Virus record (IMG/VR): IMGVR_UViG_3300006735_000001
Location: 49,578 to 113,577 of that record
Direction: 5' to 3' (one strand)
Length of the DNA: 64,000 nucleotides
DNA from: a virus
Shown: one piece after another, positions 15,601 to 27,500 of the stretch
How the letters are laid out: every line of letters begins with the position of its first letter
How positions within the stretch are numbered: the first letter of the stretch is position 1
Program-made: the position numbers and the translations under genes
The notes under the pieces: model-generated
Database searches by the model: none
Seen by the model: only the letters and a program-made list of their open reading frames with translations
What the model was told of the DNA's origin: nothing

Positions 15601-18574
15601 TAGATTTAAACATTTTTGCCATAAGCGCTAACATTACATCTGGAGATGTATCCATATCTCTTGTTTGTAACTCAGTGCCGTTTATATCTTTAGTATATCT
15701 AATAAGCTCTTCTAAATTTTCTTCAGTAAATAAACTATTGATACCACCATAATCTCTATTAGATCTTGCCTTAATATCTGCCTTTACAAAATCATCTACA
15801 GCAGTTCTAATAATAGGAGGTTGATCTCCAACACCTTCCTTTAACTCATTCAATAAACTTGTTAATCTAAAATATAAAGACTTCTGTACAGCATTAAGAT
15901 CTTTGTTATCTTTCAATTGATGTAGTCCTCTGAAAGTCGCTGCAAATCTATTATAATTTAAAACATATGTTATGTAGTTTCCATCATCCATATTACTAGG
16001 ATCTAAAACATACTCTTTAAATGCTTTAATTTCATCTATAGAGTCTTTTAAAAATGATGTGTATGCTGAACTTGCTTTTATACCACCTTCTTGTAATGCA
16101 TAACCTATGTAAGATATATGCATTGCAATTCTATCTCTTTGCTCAAGTTTAGTTCTATTTCTAAAGATATTACTTCTTATAGCTTTTTCAGCTTCTTGTA
16201 CTGATATAAGACCAATTCTAAAATTTTCTAGTGCAGCAAGTATAGAATTATATTCTGGATATACTTGTTTATTTATAGTACCTTCTTCATCACTAAAGTC
16301 TTCATCTTTTCCACGGTAAGGTTTGTTAGGATCCCCTTGTGTTTGTCTATCAAGTTTATCTGCTTCAAAATTATCTAATGTTGCAGGTATAATTTTATTT
16401 ATTTGAGGTTTGAATTGACCTGGTGGATGTTTTGTCACACCTTCAAACTTAATAGTACCAAAAGTTTTATCCTTTACAATTTTTATACCTTTTTCATTTC
16501 TTAATGTCTCACCGTCTTTAGTTTCATACACATCTTTTATTCCTGTACTAAAATGTAAAGTAACTACGTCAGATCCGTCCTCACTAAAATCAAATTCATA
16601 TCCCATATTCTCCAACATCCTTCTATAGAGATTTACCTGAAACATTTGTTGAGTCTTTAAGGTCATACTATCCACACCTGCATTAAATACTAAACTACCA
16701 CTTTGTTCAGGTTTGAATGGATATGATGTATCGCTATATGGATTTATAACTGGATCCCCTACCTTCTGACCTTTTCTCTTCTCATATATACTATTCTTAG
16801 ATGTTTTAAGATCTAGTATTTTAATCTTACCTTCTTCTGTAATAATTATTACATCAGCTGTACCTGCAATTTCAGTTGCCTTATCAAAAAGAGTAACTTG
16901 TGTTAACATGATTGAGCCAGCAGGCCTAAATGTATCTAATGCAGTTTCCAAAGCAATTGATATTCTAGTTACATCTTCAACTTGCATTTGATCTAAAGAA
17001 GCTTTTAGTACTCTAAGTTGAAATGATTTTGTTCCTGCAATTGATGAATCCTCTGGAGACTGTGCAATTTCTTTTTCTAACTTATCTATTTTTAATTTAG
17101 TATCCTTAGTAATGTTCTCTAACATTTGTTCTGGAGTAAATAAAATAGAATTTGATTGCATATTAGTTACAACATAATCTAATAATGCATCTACTTGATT
17201 ACCTACTTCTATTTCTAAAGTAGCATCATAATCTATCTGTAAATCACCTTTGATAACATTAGTTACTGATCTGTATTCTTTACCTGTGTTTAAGTTATAA
17301 TATTTATGGTCTGGTTCGTTTAATGCTACTATATCAGTAGGGGTATCCACATTTGCATTTACAGCTAATGTAGATACTTCTTCATCTAATTTAGTAGATA
17401 CCATAGTCATTCTATCTACTAGAGTTCTCTGCAGTGAGTTACCTTTACTTTTAGCAGCATCAACTTGTTTTTGTTTTTCATTTGATAAACTAAATCTCAC
17501 TCTCCCATTAGTAGGTACATCAAGTTTGAACTCTATTCCTTCTGTATTTAGAAGTTTAGCAATATCTGTAAGAGTTGTATTAGGATTTATTGCTGTAACT
17601 GGTATAGCTCTACCGGTAAGATATTCATTTAAATTCTTTATAACTCCACTGAACCATTCTAAAAAATCTTTTATCTTATCTAAAAAAGATTTGGTTGGTT
17701 TAGTTTCATATTCTCTTTTAAAGTGTCTAGTTAATGCTTGCGTTACTATTTCTATGTTTCTATCTGTCTCATTAAAACCCCTATCATTATTATAAGTATC
17801 TTTTATTTCTTGCACCATTGATGGAAATGTTTTGCTAGCCTCAGCTAATAAACCATCATATAGTTCTTTATTATCTAATCTAACAGACTCTATAAAGGGG
17901 TGCATCATTTCTTCTATAGCAGTTTCATCTGTAACTCTTCCTTGAATTAAATAAGCTGTGCCATCTACATAAAATGAGTTTGCGTCTTGTTTTATTGAGT
18001 TAGGAAATGATTTTAGTAGAACATTTGCTTGACCGGGTGTAATCATTTTTACTTTTATACCAGGGAATAACCTCATAAGATGAGTTACAACTGCTCTTGA
18101 TCTAGGAGTATCCCACCCCCTTGATTTATCTATCATATCTTTAGGAGAAAACATATCGTCATTTACAGTAACTCTAAATGATTCTTTTGTTCTTGTAAGG
18201 CTAATTGTATCTTGAGGAATATTATTTATATCTAAATATCTTTTTAACCTTTTAACGTTAGATTGCAAAAACATTTCATCATATTCTCTTGTAGCTGGAT
18301 TTGAATTGTTTACATAGAAAGAATCTTTAAAGTTATGACCTATCCTTTCTCTGCGTAAATTAGATAATAAAGACTCACCAAATAGTTTTTGCTTTAAAGA
18401 GAATGATTTTTTCTTTTGATTTAAATAAGTTTCAACTTCAAAAGGTGTTGGAAAAACATTTGTATTATTTACATCTTGCCAACCATTAATAATATTATTA
18501 GTGTCTATTTCACTTTTATATATATTATTAATTATCTGATAACCCGGATCATTTATATTAAAACACTTAGCCAT
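12665..18574 (-). CDS. Large virion-type protein with PD-(D/E)XK nuclease domain
   Basis: A 1969-residue protein. Residues about 425-660 form a RecB/Cas4-like nuclease domain: it opens with PDHKYYNLNTGKEYRSVT, then D574 (in GTADVI), D588-L-K590 (in KILDLKTSK) and Q646-x3-Y650 (in FQVNLYRRML), the order and spacing of the PD-(D/E)XK exonuclease family. Upstream, TAIEEMMHPF (residues 219-227) looks like an HExxH metallopeptidase motif whose first His is Glu, so probably inactive. The middle (700-1800) is a mostly helical region without recognised domains. A hydrophobic segment near residues 1820-1840 (IGIMMSVLITSIIFSSIL) is followed by an Asp run. It lies 3 bases after the 4769-residue gene, so the two are surely co-expressed. 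Inferred to be a virion protein ejected with the polymerase; the nuclease could act on host or competing DNA. Confidence 0.72.
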   Translation of the reverse strand: MAKCFNINDPGYQIINNIYKSEIDTNNIINGWQDVNNTNVFPTPFEVETYLNQKKKSFSLKQKLFGESLLSNLRRERIGHNFKDSFYVNNSNPATREYDEMFLQSNVKRLKRYLDINNIPQDTISLTRTKESFRVTVNDDMFSPKDMIDKSRGWDTPRSRAVVTHLMRLFPGIKVKMITPGQANVLLKSFPNSIKQDANSFYVDGTAYLIQGRVTDETAIEEMMHPFIESVRLDNKELYDGLLAEASKTFPSMVQEIKDTYNNDRGFNETDRNIEIVTQALTRHFKREYETKPTKSFLDKIKDFLEWFSGVIKNLNEYLTGRAIPVTAINPNTTLTDIAKLLNTEGIEFKLDVPTNGRVRFSLSNEKQKQVDAAKSKGNSLQRTLVDRMTMVSTKLDEEVSTLAVNANVDTPTDIVALNEPDHKYYNLNTGKEYRSVTNVIKGDLQIDYDATLEIEVGNQVDALLDYVVTNMQSNSILFTPEQMLENITKDTKLKIDKLEKEIAQSPEDSSIAGTKSFQLRVLKASLDQMQVEDVTRISIALETALDTFRPAGSIMLTQVTLFDKATEIAGTADVIIITEEGKIKILDLKTSKNSIYEKRKGQKVGDPVINPYSDTSYPFKPEQSGSLVFNAGVDSMTLKTQQMFQVNLYRRMLENMGYEFDFSEDGSDVVTLHFSTGIKDVYETKDGETLRNEKGIKIVKDKTFGTIKFEGVTKHPPGQFKPQINKIIPATLDNFEADKLDRQTQGDPNKPYRGKDEDFSDEEGTINKQVYPEYNSILAALENFRIGLISVQEAEKAIRSNIFRNRTKLEQRDRIAMHISYIGYALQEGGIKASSAYTSFLKDSIDEIKAFKEYVLDPSNMDDGNYITYVLNYNRFAATFRGLHQLKDNKDLNAVQKSLYFRLTSLLNELKEGVGDQPPIIRTAVDDFVKADIKARSNRDYGGINSLFTEENLEELIRYTKDINGTELQTRDMDTSPDVMLALMAKMFKSKNQELLDQVQLQKDRIARFANPVLQLSGLEGKEAFKFAFAQDDQGGIRNDIVQRIGAQYDILKAQFYAPLSDNTGTKYVYAPVSDLDVASEEDIKNNIRLAQAKEDFGLFLRAEQKDPETGQPVAGNYHQYTQEFKNARDKYEVWNPGNEGSPGYWLVRNKYVGTGEFAVYENKYYQTPNPYTKAIKVDGKFNGVVVENVKPSRPFVKPEFIEVRDVAADGTNMMSKQYIEIMNPTDALGVAQKEFYENIVLDLYQDELLSKLDPGIRTMMINKVPLQKDKFIKDMTKKPTFVNKVFSKIISKEAWGAFTGTYSEKTIVTDELGNIVSSLPIYYVGSPKDTEAIVELEKQISDLKEERKKGNIKKDEYKEKMYALRGKVQQLEATPTVGEINTDLGESILAFTAMAENYSVMGEIEDTLRAYLQVIGQREYGDSDPSLDLGKVINGVFKKIGKKQSETQVEANIVRRAKKFMSMVYYDNENVSKGAWDKIADGLIQISSLAYVAFNPFGNFNNYVIGRINNAIEALGGRFYSRSAYVRAEMIFNKRAIPDLIYRTSHTGAKDFGNLITVGLIPGANVSSYDSTKPNSKYEAFVDSFRMMDPMSQLREQTESTSNNKSWFARAAEWGYILQDAAEYNVQTKNGMAILIDTQVKNSKTEEQISFYDAFDYNPETHKNELRPGFDTIIRINGKSDTFNPEGNVSFEKWYNKIRYDIRNEIREVNKQIHGNYAKEDRMVMQSITVGKLAAQFHKWVAPAIRARYQTEYFDENLGFMEGRYVSFMKFLSYVFEQVKKGEIRTNYKDGFLADYGYTGEGGNKDQRAMNKLQGFYRTMGEIGIMMSVLITSIIFSSILSGDDDDSETVKRLKNVVKYQADRTLFELVMFLPIAGGTQQMQMVKSPIASTRTMGELSEALWMTLETPFYYMVQSDLDVKANKDVYYQQGKRKGKLKLWKNWGDALPILHTFNKWRSYSTMEDFFIK

Positions 18575-18577
18575 AAT

Positions 18578-21500
18578 TTATTTTTTTAATATACATTTTT
18601 TAACATCCTCAACATAGTCTTGTTCACTTTCATACTTCAAATTCTTATCATTAAACTTACCAATAAATTTCTTAAACGTTCCTGCTCCTTGAGCTCTCAT
18701 AATTTTTCTATTTTCTGCACTAGGATTTATTGTGTCTGTCCAAAAATTATAAAGTACAGGATAGATCTCTTCCAAAGATAACTTTAATTCATTAAATAAA
18801 CTAGTTTGTGGGTCAGTCATTTCTGGATTAGATGTATCCACATCTTCAATAGTATATGCTTGGCGCTCATCTTCTTCTACTGCTTCTGAGTTAGCACTAA
18901 TTTGTTCTGCTAGTTTAGCAGTATCTTCTATATTAGTTTCTTTTGCTTCAGGATCTAATTTAACTTTTATTCCAGAATCTTGCATTGGTGTTCCTTGGAC
19001 AGCTGTAATATTACTATTCTGCTGTTTTAATGCCATTTCCTTTACTGCATTCTCATAGCTTGATATAGGAGCCATACTTTCTCCAGGCATTATATCACTA
19101 GATTTTTGATTTTCTGATCTATATTTATTTAAATCATTTGTTGATATTAAATCACCAAACATAAAACCTATACCATTTTGTCTAGGAGAACCTTTAGTTG
19201 ATTCAAGAGAATAAGTGACAGTCATTTTTTTCTGTATATCTTGAACATCCCATTCTTCCATTGCCACTGCTCTACTAACTGTAGGTCCGTCTTCACCTTG
19301 TACTAAATAATTAAATGAATACAATCTAGGGCCTCTGTAAAAACCTTTATCATTTCTTATAGGTTCAATACCAAGATCTCTATAATATTCTAACCAGTCA
19401 ACAACTAATGATTGAGTACCTTCAGGAGTTATTTCAATAGAAACACCCACATCAGAACTACTCAAAGTAAATACTTTATCATTTGATGCAGCAGCAACAG
19501 TATATCCTTTTATAAATTCATTTATTAAACTTCTTATATCCTGTCCAAACACAGTGTCTATAGATTGTTTACCTCTTAGTGCATCATTAACTGTATTTAC
19601 ATGTGATAAATATTTATTTAAAATGTAAGGGTTTACAGCATCTAATAAAGTTCCATAACCAATCTGTAGACCATCTTTTACCATCATATAACTAACAAGA
19701 TTCATTGCGTCTTGTCTAGTATTAGGTGACCCATATAATCTACTAAATCCATTTTGTAAGTCAACTTTCATTAGAGAGTTCATCACTCTAAAAGTATTTG
19801 CCTCAGCTAAATTAAGCCCTGACTTACTGTTTTTAGAATCTGTAACTATTAAGAATCCATTTAAGAAATCATTATCAACTCCTTCTGGTGTTTCTTTTAA
19901 TCTATTTACAATATCAACAATGTTTTCTTGTTTAGATGGATATAATATATCATTTGTTAGTCCTCCAACCACATGACTCTCATTCTCCATCATATTATTT
20001 CTATAACCTTTAATGGTTAAGTATGATAATAAATCTAATGATATCTTGTCAAGCATCTCTTCATTGGTGGCTTGATTAGTTAAATCCATTTGATCAGCTA
20101 TTAAACTCAATATCTCTTGAAAATCTATAGATGATCTAAGAAATGTAGCAGGTAATAAATTATTAGTTAGTAAATTAAAACCTTCTATGTATGTACCATG
20201 CCATGTATTAGGACCAAAGACTTTATTTAGATTTATTGGTGCATCTTTATCAAAAAGCTTTTCAATTTGTTTTTTTCTTCTTGATATATTCTGCATTGAT
20301 TTACCAAGACCTTTTGTTAATCCAGTAACTGCAGCCATATTGTTAGTAAACTCTTGTAGTCTACTTGCTTTTGCAAACTCTCTTAATATAGAAAGATCTA
20401 CATCATAAAATTCTGCTGGATCTAAATTTTCATTATAATTTGCATTAATATAATCAGACATCATTTCTGAAGTCAACTTAGGAACTGAAGGCTTTTTGTC
20501 ATCAAAAGTATTAAGAATAACAGCAAATGCTTTCTTTATTTCTTTATTTACTCTGTATGGTGAGTAGTTAGATTCTGATGCATTCTTATACACTTGTCTT
20601 ATTGTTGGTGTATTTATTAATAGAATAATAGTTTCCATTGGCATACCCAAACTTAACATATTCATTGCTAAACTTGTAGCATGTTTGTTAAATCCTGCCT
20701 TTCCAACAAATCTATTAGTTGGATTATCTACTGTCATACTTACAATAGCAGCTTTACCATCTTGATTTATTTTTGCTTGTTCAACAGATCCTGGGTCAAA
20801 ACTATTATAAGTAATACCATCTATTATAGGAGTAAATGTTTTATCAGTAATTTCACTTCCAGCCTCAACTAAATTACTAAGATATAAGTTAGGCAATACA
20901 GATGCCCCAATAGATGCCCCTTTGTTGTCTTGGAATGCAATTGCTTGACCTAAAAAACTACTTGGATCATAAGGTGTGTCAGCTCTTTTATCTCTAAAGT
21001 AATTGTTTGAATCTAATCCTATAATTTTTTGTTCTTTTTCCTCAAGTAATTTAAGTGCAGCATTAATTGGCTCTTCTGAGGTTGGCGTGTAAGATATTGG
21101 GTTGTTCCCAGTTGTCATACTTTCATTACCTACTAAAGCAAACTTATAATCTAATAACTGATTGTTGAAGGGTGCCTCAAACGGATAACCATATTTTAGT
21201 TTGTATTCTGAATATTGTGCAGGAGATATAGGAAGTCCAAGTACAGCTAAAGCCTTTGCAGTATCTAATAGCATACCACCCCCCTGTTTGTCTATTGGGT
21301 CAGTAGCAATATCTATTACAGCTGAATCAGGTGAGCTATCTATTCTAGCATCTAATTCATTGTTACTATATAACTCAAATACTGATTGTAGCTGTGATCC
21401 CTTTGCTTTAACTAATCTATTAGAATATCTAACATACTCTAAATACTCTTCTCTTTTATTTTTAGTCTTTCCATACTCCTTGAATACACCATCTTGTACA

Positions 21501-24500
21501 TAAAAATCTTTTATATGTGCAAATGTTTTATCTCCATCATGATCTGAACCTGCAATTTCTATTAACTCTTGAGCATACATTCCAACTGAACCCATAGCTG
21601 TAGGCATAAAGTCTACTAATAAAGATGGTGTAGATGAATGAAAATCATCTGTAGGAATACGTACTGCAAATTGTCTAGCTATAACATTTGGAATAGGAGC
21701 ATTAGTATTTTCTATAAGATCCCTTACTGAAGAATGATGAGCTGGCATTTGCATTTCCATAGCTCTTTCACCCGTGTAAGAATTAGGATTTTTAGGGTTA
21801 CTATATACAGGCACCACTCTTAATCTATCAAGTACTATATAACCTTTAGCTGGTATGTTACCAGGTGTTAAATCTTGTAAGTCTTTCTCTACAGTCAAAC
21901 CTAATCTATCAAAAACTTTATCTCTAACAATTTCTGATCTAGTAGGTATTGTTTCTCCATTAACTATTTCTACATCATATACTCTTCTATATTTTTTTAC
22001 CCCAAATGGTGAAACTAAAGTCAGCTTAACCATAGGTACTTTTTGAGAAAATACACCTTTAGCAAAATAATTTAAAAACAATTGTTCAAACTTAGGTGCA
22101 GTAATTGGGTTATTTAAATTATAATTTTGTTTACCATCAACACTTGAAAAGAATTCTAATAAGTTAGTACTTGTCTTACCTGCTTTTAAACTCTTCTCAG
22201 CAAATTTTAAAAATGCTGCTAGCTTAGGAGTAATGTCTGTGTTATTAGATATATTAAAATCATTTACAGCACTTTCAAATTCATATATTAAATTTCTTTT
22301 ATTATTAAAACTTAGTTTAAACTTTTTGGTCTTTACTTCATTGTATGCTGTTATGATTTGTTTTAAGTCTAAAGCATCACCGTTTAAATCTCTAAGTCCT
22401 GGTACTTTAGTCTTATAAAACTGAACTGGAATATTAGTAATTATTTCAGCTATCTGTGTTGGATCAGGACCTTCTAATTGATTTGAAGGTGTAATCTGCT
22501 GTAACCTCATATGTTTAGCAGATAAAGTTGAGTGAGGAAGAACTTCCAATGCTCCTATATTATCATTTATATCACTCAGTGGTACAACTCTCATTTTTTC
22601 TGCCTTACTAGCACTCAATGGTCCAGCAACTGTAATAGTATCTTTACTAGCATCAATCTTTTCCATTGCTACTCTTAAGTTATGAAGCGTCAACATACCA
22701 GGTTTAGCCTCCCAAACTTGAGTTACTGGATTTAAATTAGAAGTGTATTCTTTAAATAGTGTAGTTATTGTAAATTTTAAATACTTTTGCCCATCAAAAT
22801 ATGCATACTTTTTAGAGTTAACCATATCCTTGTCCTGTACTAGACCTATTGGGGTTTCTTCATTACCAAAATATACAGAAGACTGATATGATTCTGACAG
22901 CCCATCTTCCATAGCATCAAGTAATTGAGCTTGTCCTGTACTTAAAGAATCAGTACCAAATTTTAAATGTCTAAATCCTTTAACAGTAGTATATCCTTGT
23001 GCATCAGCAATATCAATATTATTTTCTATTGGCTCTTCAAATAATATATAACTAATATCATCTGTTGTATGTAATATTCCTTTCTTAGTATCAATTACTT
23101 CTGAGTATGCTGGTGTACCCGCATTGTTATTTCCTTTAGCTCTTTTAGTTATATCTGCAGAGCTTTTAAATAACCTTGCTTGATCACCATGTTGTGCTTC
23201 ATTAAACGCAGCTGCATTTAACTTTTGATTAAAAAATATTTGTCTTAAGTTATATCTAGCATTTGTTGGTATTAGATTTAATGATTCTGAAGATTCATTT
23301 ACATTGTTTCTACTTACACCTTCAGCAACCACTAGTCCATCTTTTACCTTTTTGGAAATTTCATCATATATATTTTCATCAATAAGATATTGAACATAAT
23401 CACTATATTCATTATTCAATTGAGTTCTTATATCTTCTCTGATTTGACTTAATGTATAAGGTGTAAATTTAATAGCATCATCAAAACTAATAGTATTACG
23501 GGCTTGGCCTTGATCATAAGCTACTTTAGATAATTCATTTTTAAATTCTTGACTAAGTAAAGTGGTATTATTAAAGAAGCTAAAGCCCCTCCCCCCTACA
23601 TCATTATAACCTAACACTGTTTCTGTAGCTGTATCAATATTTGATTCTCTATTTATTCTAGTAAACTCATTTTTAATACCATCTAAGAATAAATCTAATG
23701 TCTCATCAGTTATGATTGCATTAGATCCTTCTACCGTTTTTATAACAGGTAATCCAATTAATTCAGAAGTATTAGATGCCTCCATTACTTTAGGAAATAT
23801 AGGAGCAATAGCAGACTCATTACCTTGACTGTCTATTACAGTATCTACTCTACCACTTTTAGTATTAAAGAATGCCGTATATAAATTAATTTGAGTTAAT
23901 GAAAATTCTTTAGGTGAAAAGTTTCCATATGTTTGTGTTCTAAAGTAATCTGTATTATCAATAGATACTCCATCTTCTACATTACTTTCTGATAGTGCTC
24001 CAGAAGCAACTTTTGAACCTTCCATTCTAAGCATTCTTATTTGTCTATCCTGACTCATTTTCTTAAATGCCTCGCTATTAAGTAAAAAATTCTGTTCCTT
24101 ATATGGATCTGCTAGAAGATTATTATAAAAGTCTATATTATTTAGATTATTGACAAACAATAAATTAAATGTAGGTTTCTGATGAGCATAAACAAGATCA
24201 CCATTAGAATTTCTATGTATGGTTGCTCCAACTGTTTCATCAAAAGGTGCATTTGCTATAGATAGTTCTCTAAGTCTACCTAGTATACCACCTTTCTCAT
24301 CAAAAATATCTTGGTTAGACTGCAGTTGCTCACTCAATAAAGACATTGTACTAAAGTCACTCCCTGTACCACTATCTTGAATTACTTTAGCATCTGAATA
24401 TAGTTTCTTTAAAGACTTTTGTTTTTTTGTTTTTCCATTTCTATTTTGCAACAGACTTACTTTGATAAACAAACTGCTTAATTTAATTCCAACATTATCA

Positions 24501-27500
24501 TACAAATCTTGTGAGTATGCTTTAGACATTTTATCTAATGCCTTATCTGTCATTTCATTAGAACCTTTTAGAGCTTTGTCAAAATCTTTTATTTGATTTA
24601 TAACATTTGTGGTTTTATTAGAGTCTGCTCTTAATTTTCTTTTAGCAACATAATAAGCTTGTTGCCACCTGGTAAGTTGTGAATTAATATCATCTTTTTG
24701 AGATGCTGTATAAATTCTTACATCTCCAGCTAATGATCTTTCTACAAATAAATAGTCTAGCCTTACATTAGTAAAGCCATTTATAAATGATTGAAGTAAG
24801 CTAGAGTTTTGTATTTCTGCCGGAAAGGATTCATCTGTTAATAATGATTCAGAACTATAACCAACATCATGTAAAAGCTTTCTAACTATAGCACCTCCCT
24901 GTACGTTATCTTCTCCAAAGAAATACATACTCTTTAAAAAGTCAAGTGGATTAGTAATATTAGATGTAGATTTTAATATTGAATTAAATGCATCTACAAA
25001 ATCTACAGGAACAATTATTCTTTCACCTTTAGTTAAATACTCATTTCCAAAGAAATCTTTTTCAGATACTGAAGTTAAAGCTATATATTTTCTTACATCA
25101 GAAGGAATAGCTTTTAAACCACCTATCAGTGATGCATCTAGATCATATTGTGATACAGTTCTAACTCCAACAGAATCTTCAACATTATCTATATTCTCTT
25201 CTTGAATGACAGATTTATCTGTTATCATTTCAAGTAAATTATCCGCTTGCTCTATAATTAAAGTAGAATAGTTTAAAAATGCAGACTCAATTTGTTTTAA
25301 CTTTTCCTTTTGTTCATCTGTCTTTAAATCATTGACTTCATTATTAGGACTATATAACCATTGATAATCATCTACTACTTCATCAAATATATCTTTAGGG
25401 TTATATGGTAACTCAGCTTTTGCTGATCTTGCCAGGTAGCTTGCCGCTATACCTCTGACTATCATATCAGCTATATTTCCATCTAAGTAATCAAAACCTT
25501 CTGTATCTTTAACAACTATCTTTTTAAAAGGCACCAATGCATTAGCAATTATAGGCCCGTCATTTAATACTGACTCAGTAAATTCATTACTCACTACTGA
25601 TGCATTTTTATATTTACCTGCATCAATATCTTCAAAAGTTCTTTGTAATTGTGAAGTAGTAAACCTATCTATAAAAGCTTTTATAAATTCAATTATTCTA
25701 TTAAATAAAGATTTTACTTCTGTATTTGTATTAGTATTCCTTGGATTTATTTTGAACTTATCAAACTCATCAGACATGTACTCTTCATAGTATAATTTTT
25801 CTAACTGCTTTCTACTCATATCACTATAAGTATTTGCTGAGTTCTTAAATTTTTGTAGTTCTTTCTCAAAGCTTTTACCTTCAGCTCTAAGTTTTGCTCT
25901 TACTTCTTTTCTGGCTACAGATTGTAATCTCTTTTGTTGTTCTGGTGTAAGTAATAATCTATATACAGCATGAAAAGCTTCATGATATTTAAATGGATTT
26001 TGTGCTCCTGTATAAATTGTACCTTTTACATTTAATCCACCGGCTAAATCATTTAAATACATTTGAAAAGCACCTACCCTAACTCCTCCAGCTTTCATAT
26101 TATCACCTAATACTGCTATGTCTTCTATGCTAATGAAGTCTGGTAATATTCTTTCAGCCTCCATCATAAAATCATTAATATTAACTATATCAAGATCATC
26201 AAATACTGGAGTAAATACACCACTTAGAATTTTGTTAACTAACCCTTTATCTTGTCTATCTCTTTCTTTTAATAATTTCTGATACTCTTCATTTTTTTGT
26301 AAAGTTTTAAAATGATCTCTTGGTGCTACACCCTCTAACAAGGATACCTTTAACTCTTCAATTTGAATGTTGATATTATTTTGTTTAACAGGTAATCCTG
26401 GTTGCTTACCATCTCTAAACATTAGCCAGCTAGATTTATTATTTCCAACTTGTGGGATACTACCATCTAATCTATCTTGAATATAGTCAACTATAATACC
26501 CATTTTGTCCATAGAAAAATCATAGTCTTTGGTTATTCTTTTCAGAACCATTTCTCTACCTTTTTCTAGTGTTATCTTTCCGTTCTTTATGCCTTTATCT
26601 ATTGTCTTTATGTAACTCTCTATAGATTTATCTTCTACAGCTTTTTCATCAGAATTTAAATATATGATATCACCATTGCTGTCTTTCCCTTTAGTCTTAG
26701 TTCCAAGAGGTTGGGTACTATTACCTCTCCTTGCAGCACTTTTTGCTTCATATAACTGAGTAGTAAGGCTCTTAAATTTAGCTCTATTTTTATCAGAAAC
26801 CTCTCCTGTAACAGGATCTCTTAAAGCTCGAATCTGTTTCTCAACAGTAGATACAACATCATCAAACTTTTGATTTGGATTAGTAGAAGCTGTTGTAGGA
26901 TTAGGAGCAATAGCTACTTTCATATCAATAATCTCTGAATTAGTGTCGTATATACCTTGTTCTCTTAGAGAAAACTCTCCACCTCTTCTTTTGACTTCTG
27001 CTATTTGATCTAAGAATGCAACTGGTACAGGGACATTACCTTCAACCATATCAGTATATTCTGTCTCAGTTATATCTAGTACACTATTCTCTGCTTCATT
27101 ACTAGTTCGTGCTGGAGTTTGTAATACTGGTCCTATTGGTTTACCAGAATAAGGTTCAGTCATCTGAAAAGTCCCTGATGCATTTGCTGCATCTGGTACA
27201 CCTCTACCAGCATCTATCCCTGCTGAGTTAGCATTTAATCTTACCTTCTGTCCTTTAAATACATTTGTTGCAGTTTTTGTTGTAGTCTTATCTAATATCT
27301 CATCATATGTAGCATCTTCAGGAAATCCTTTACTAAACTTAGCAGGGGTAATCACCACACCAGTAGATTCTATTTCTTCATTTAATCTACTAATTAATGT
27401 AACAAGTTTTGCTTCTACAGAAATCTTAGGATCATTTACTTCATCTCTTGTTAATTTTGGTGTTTTTGTAGCTACATCTTTTTTATTATTTTTATCATAC

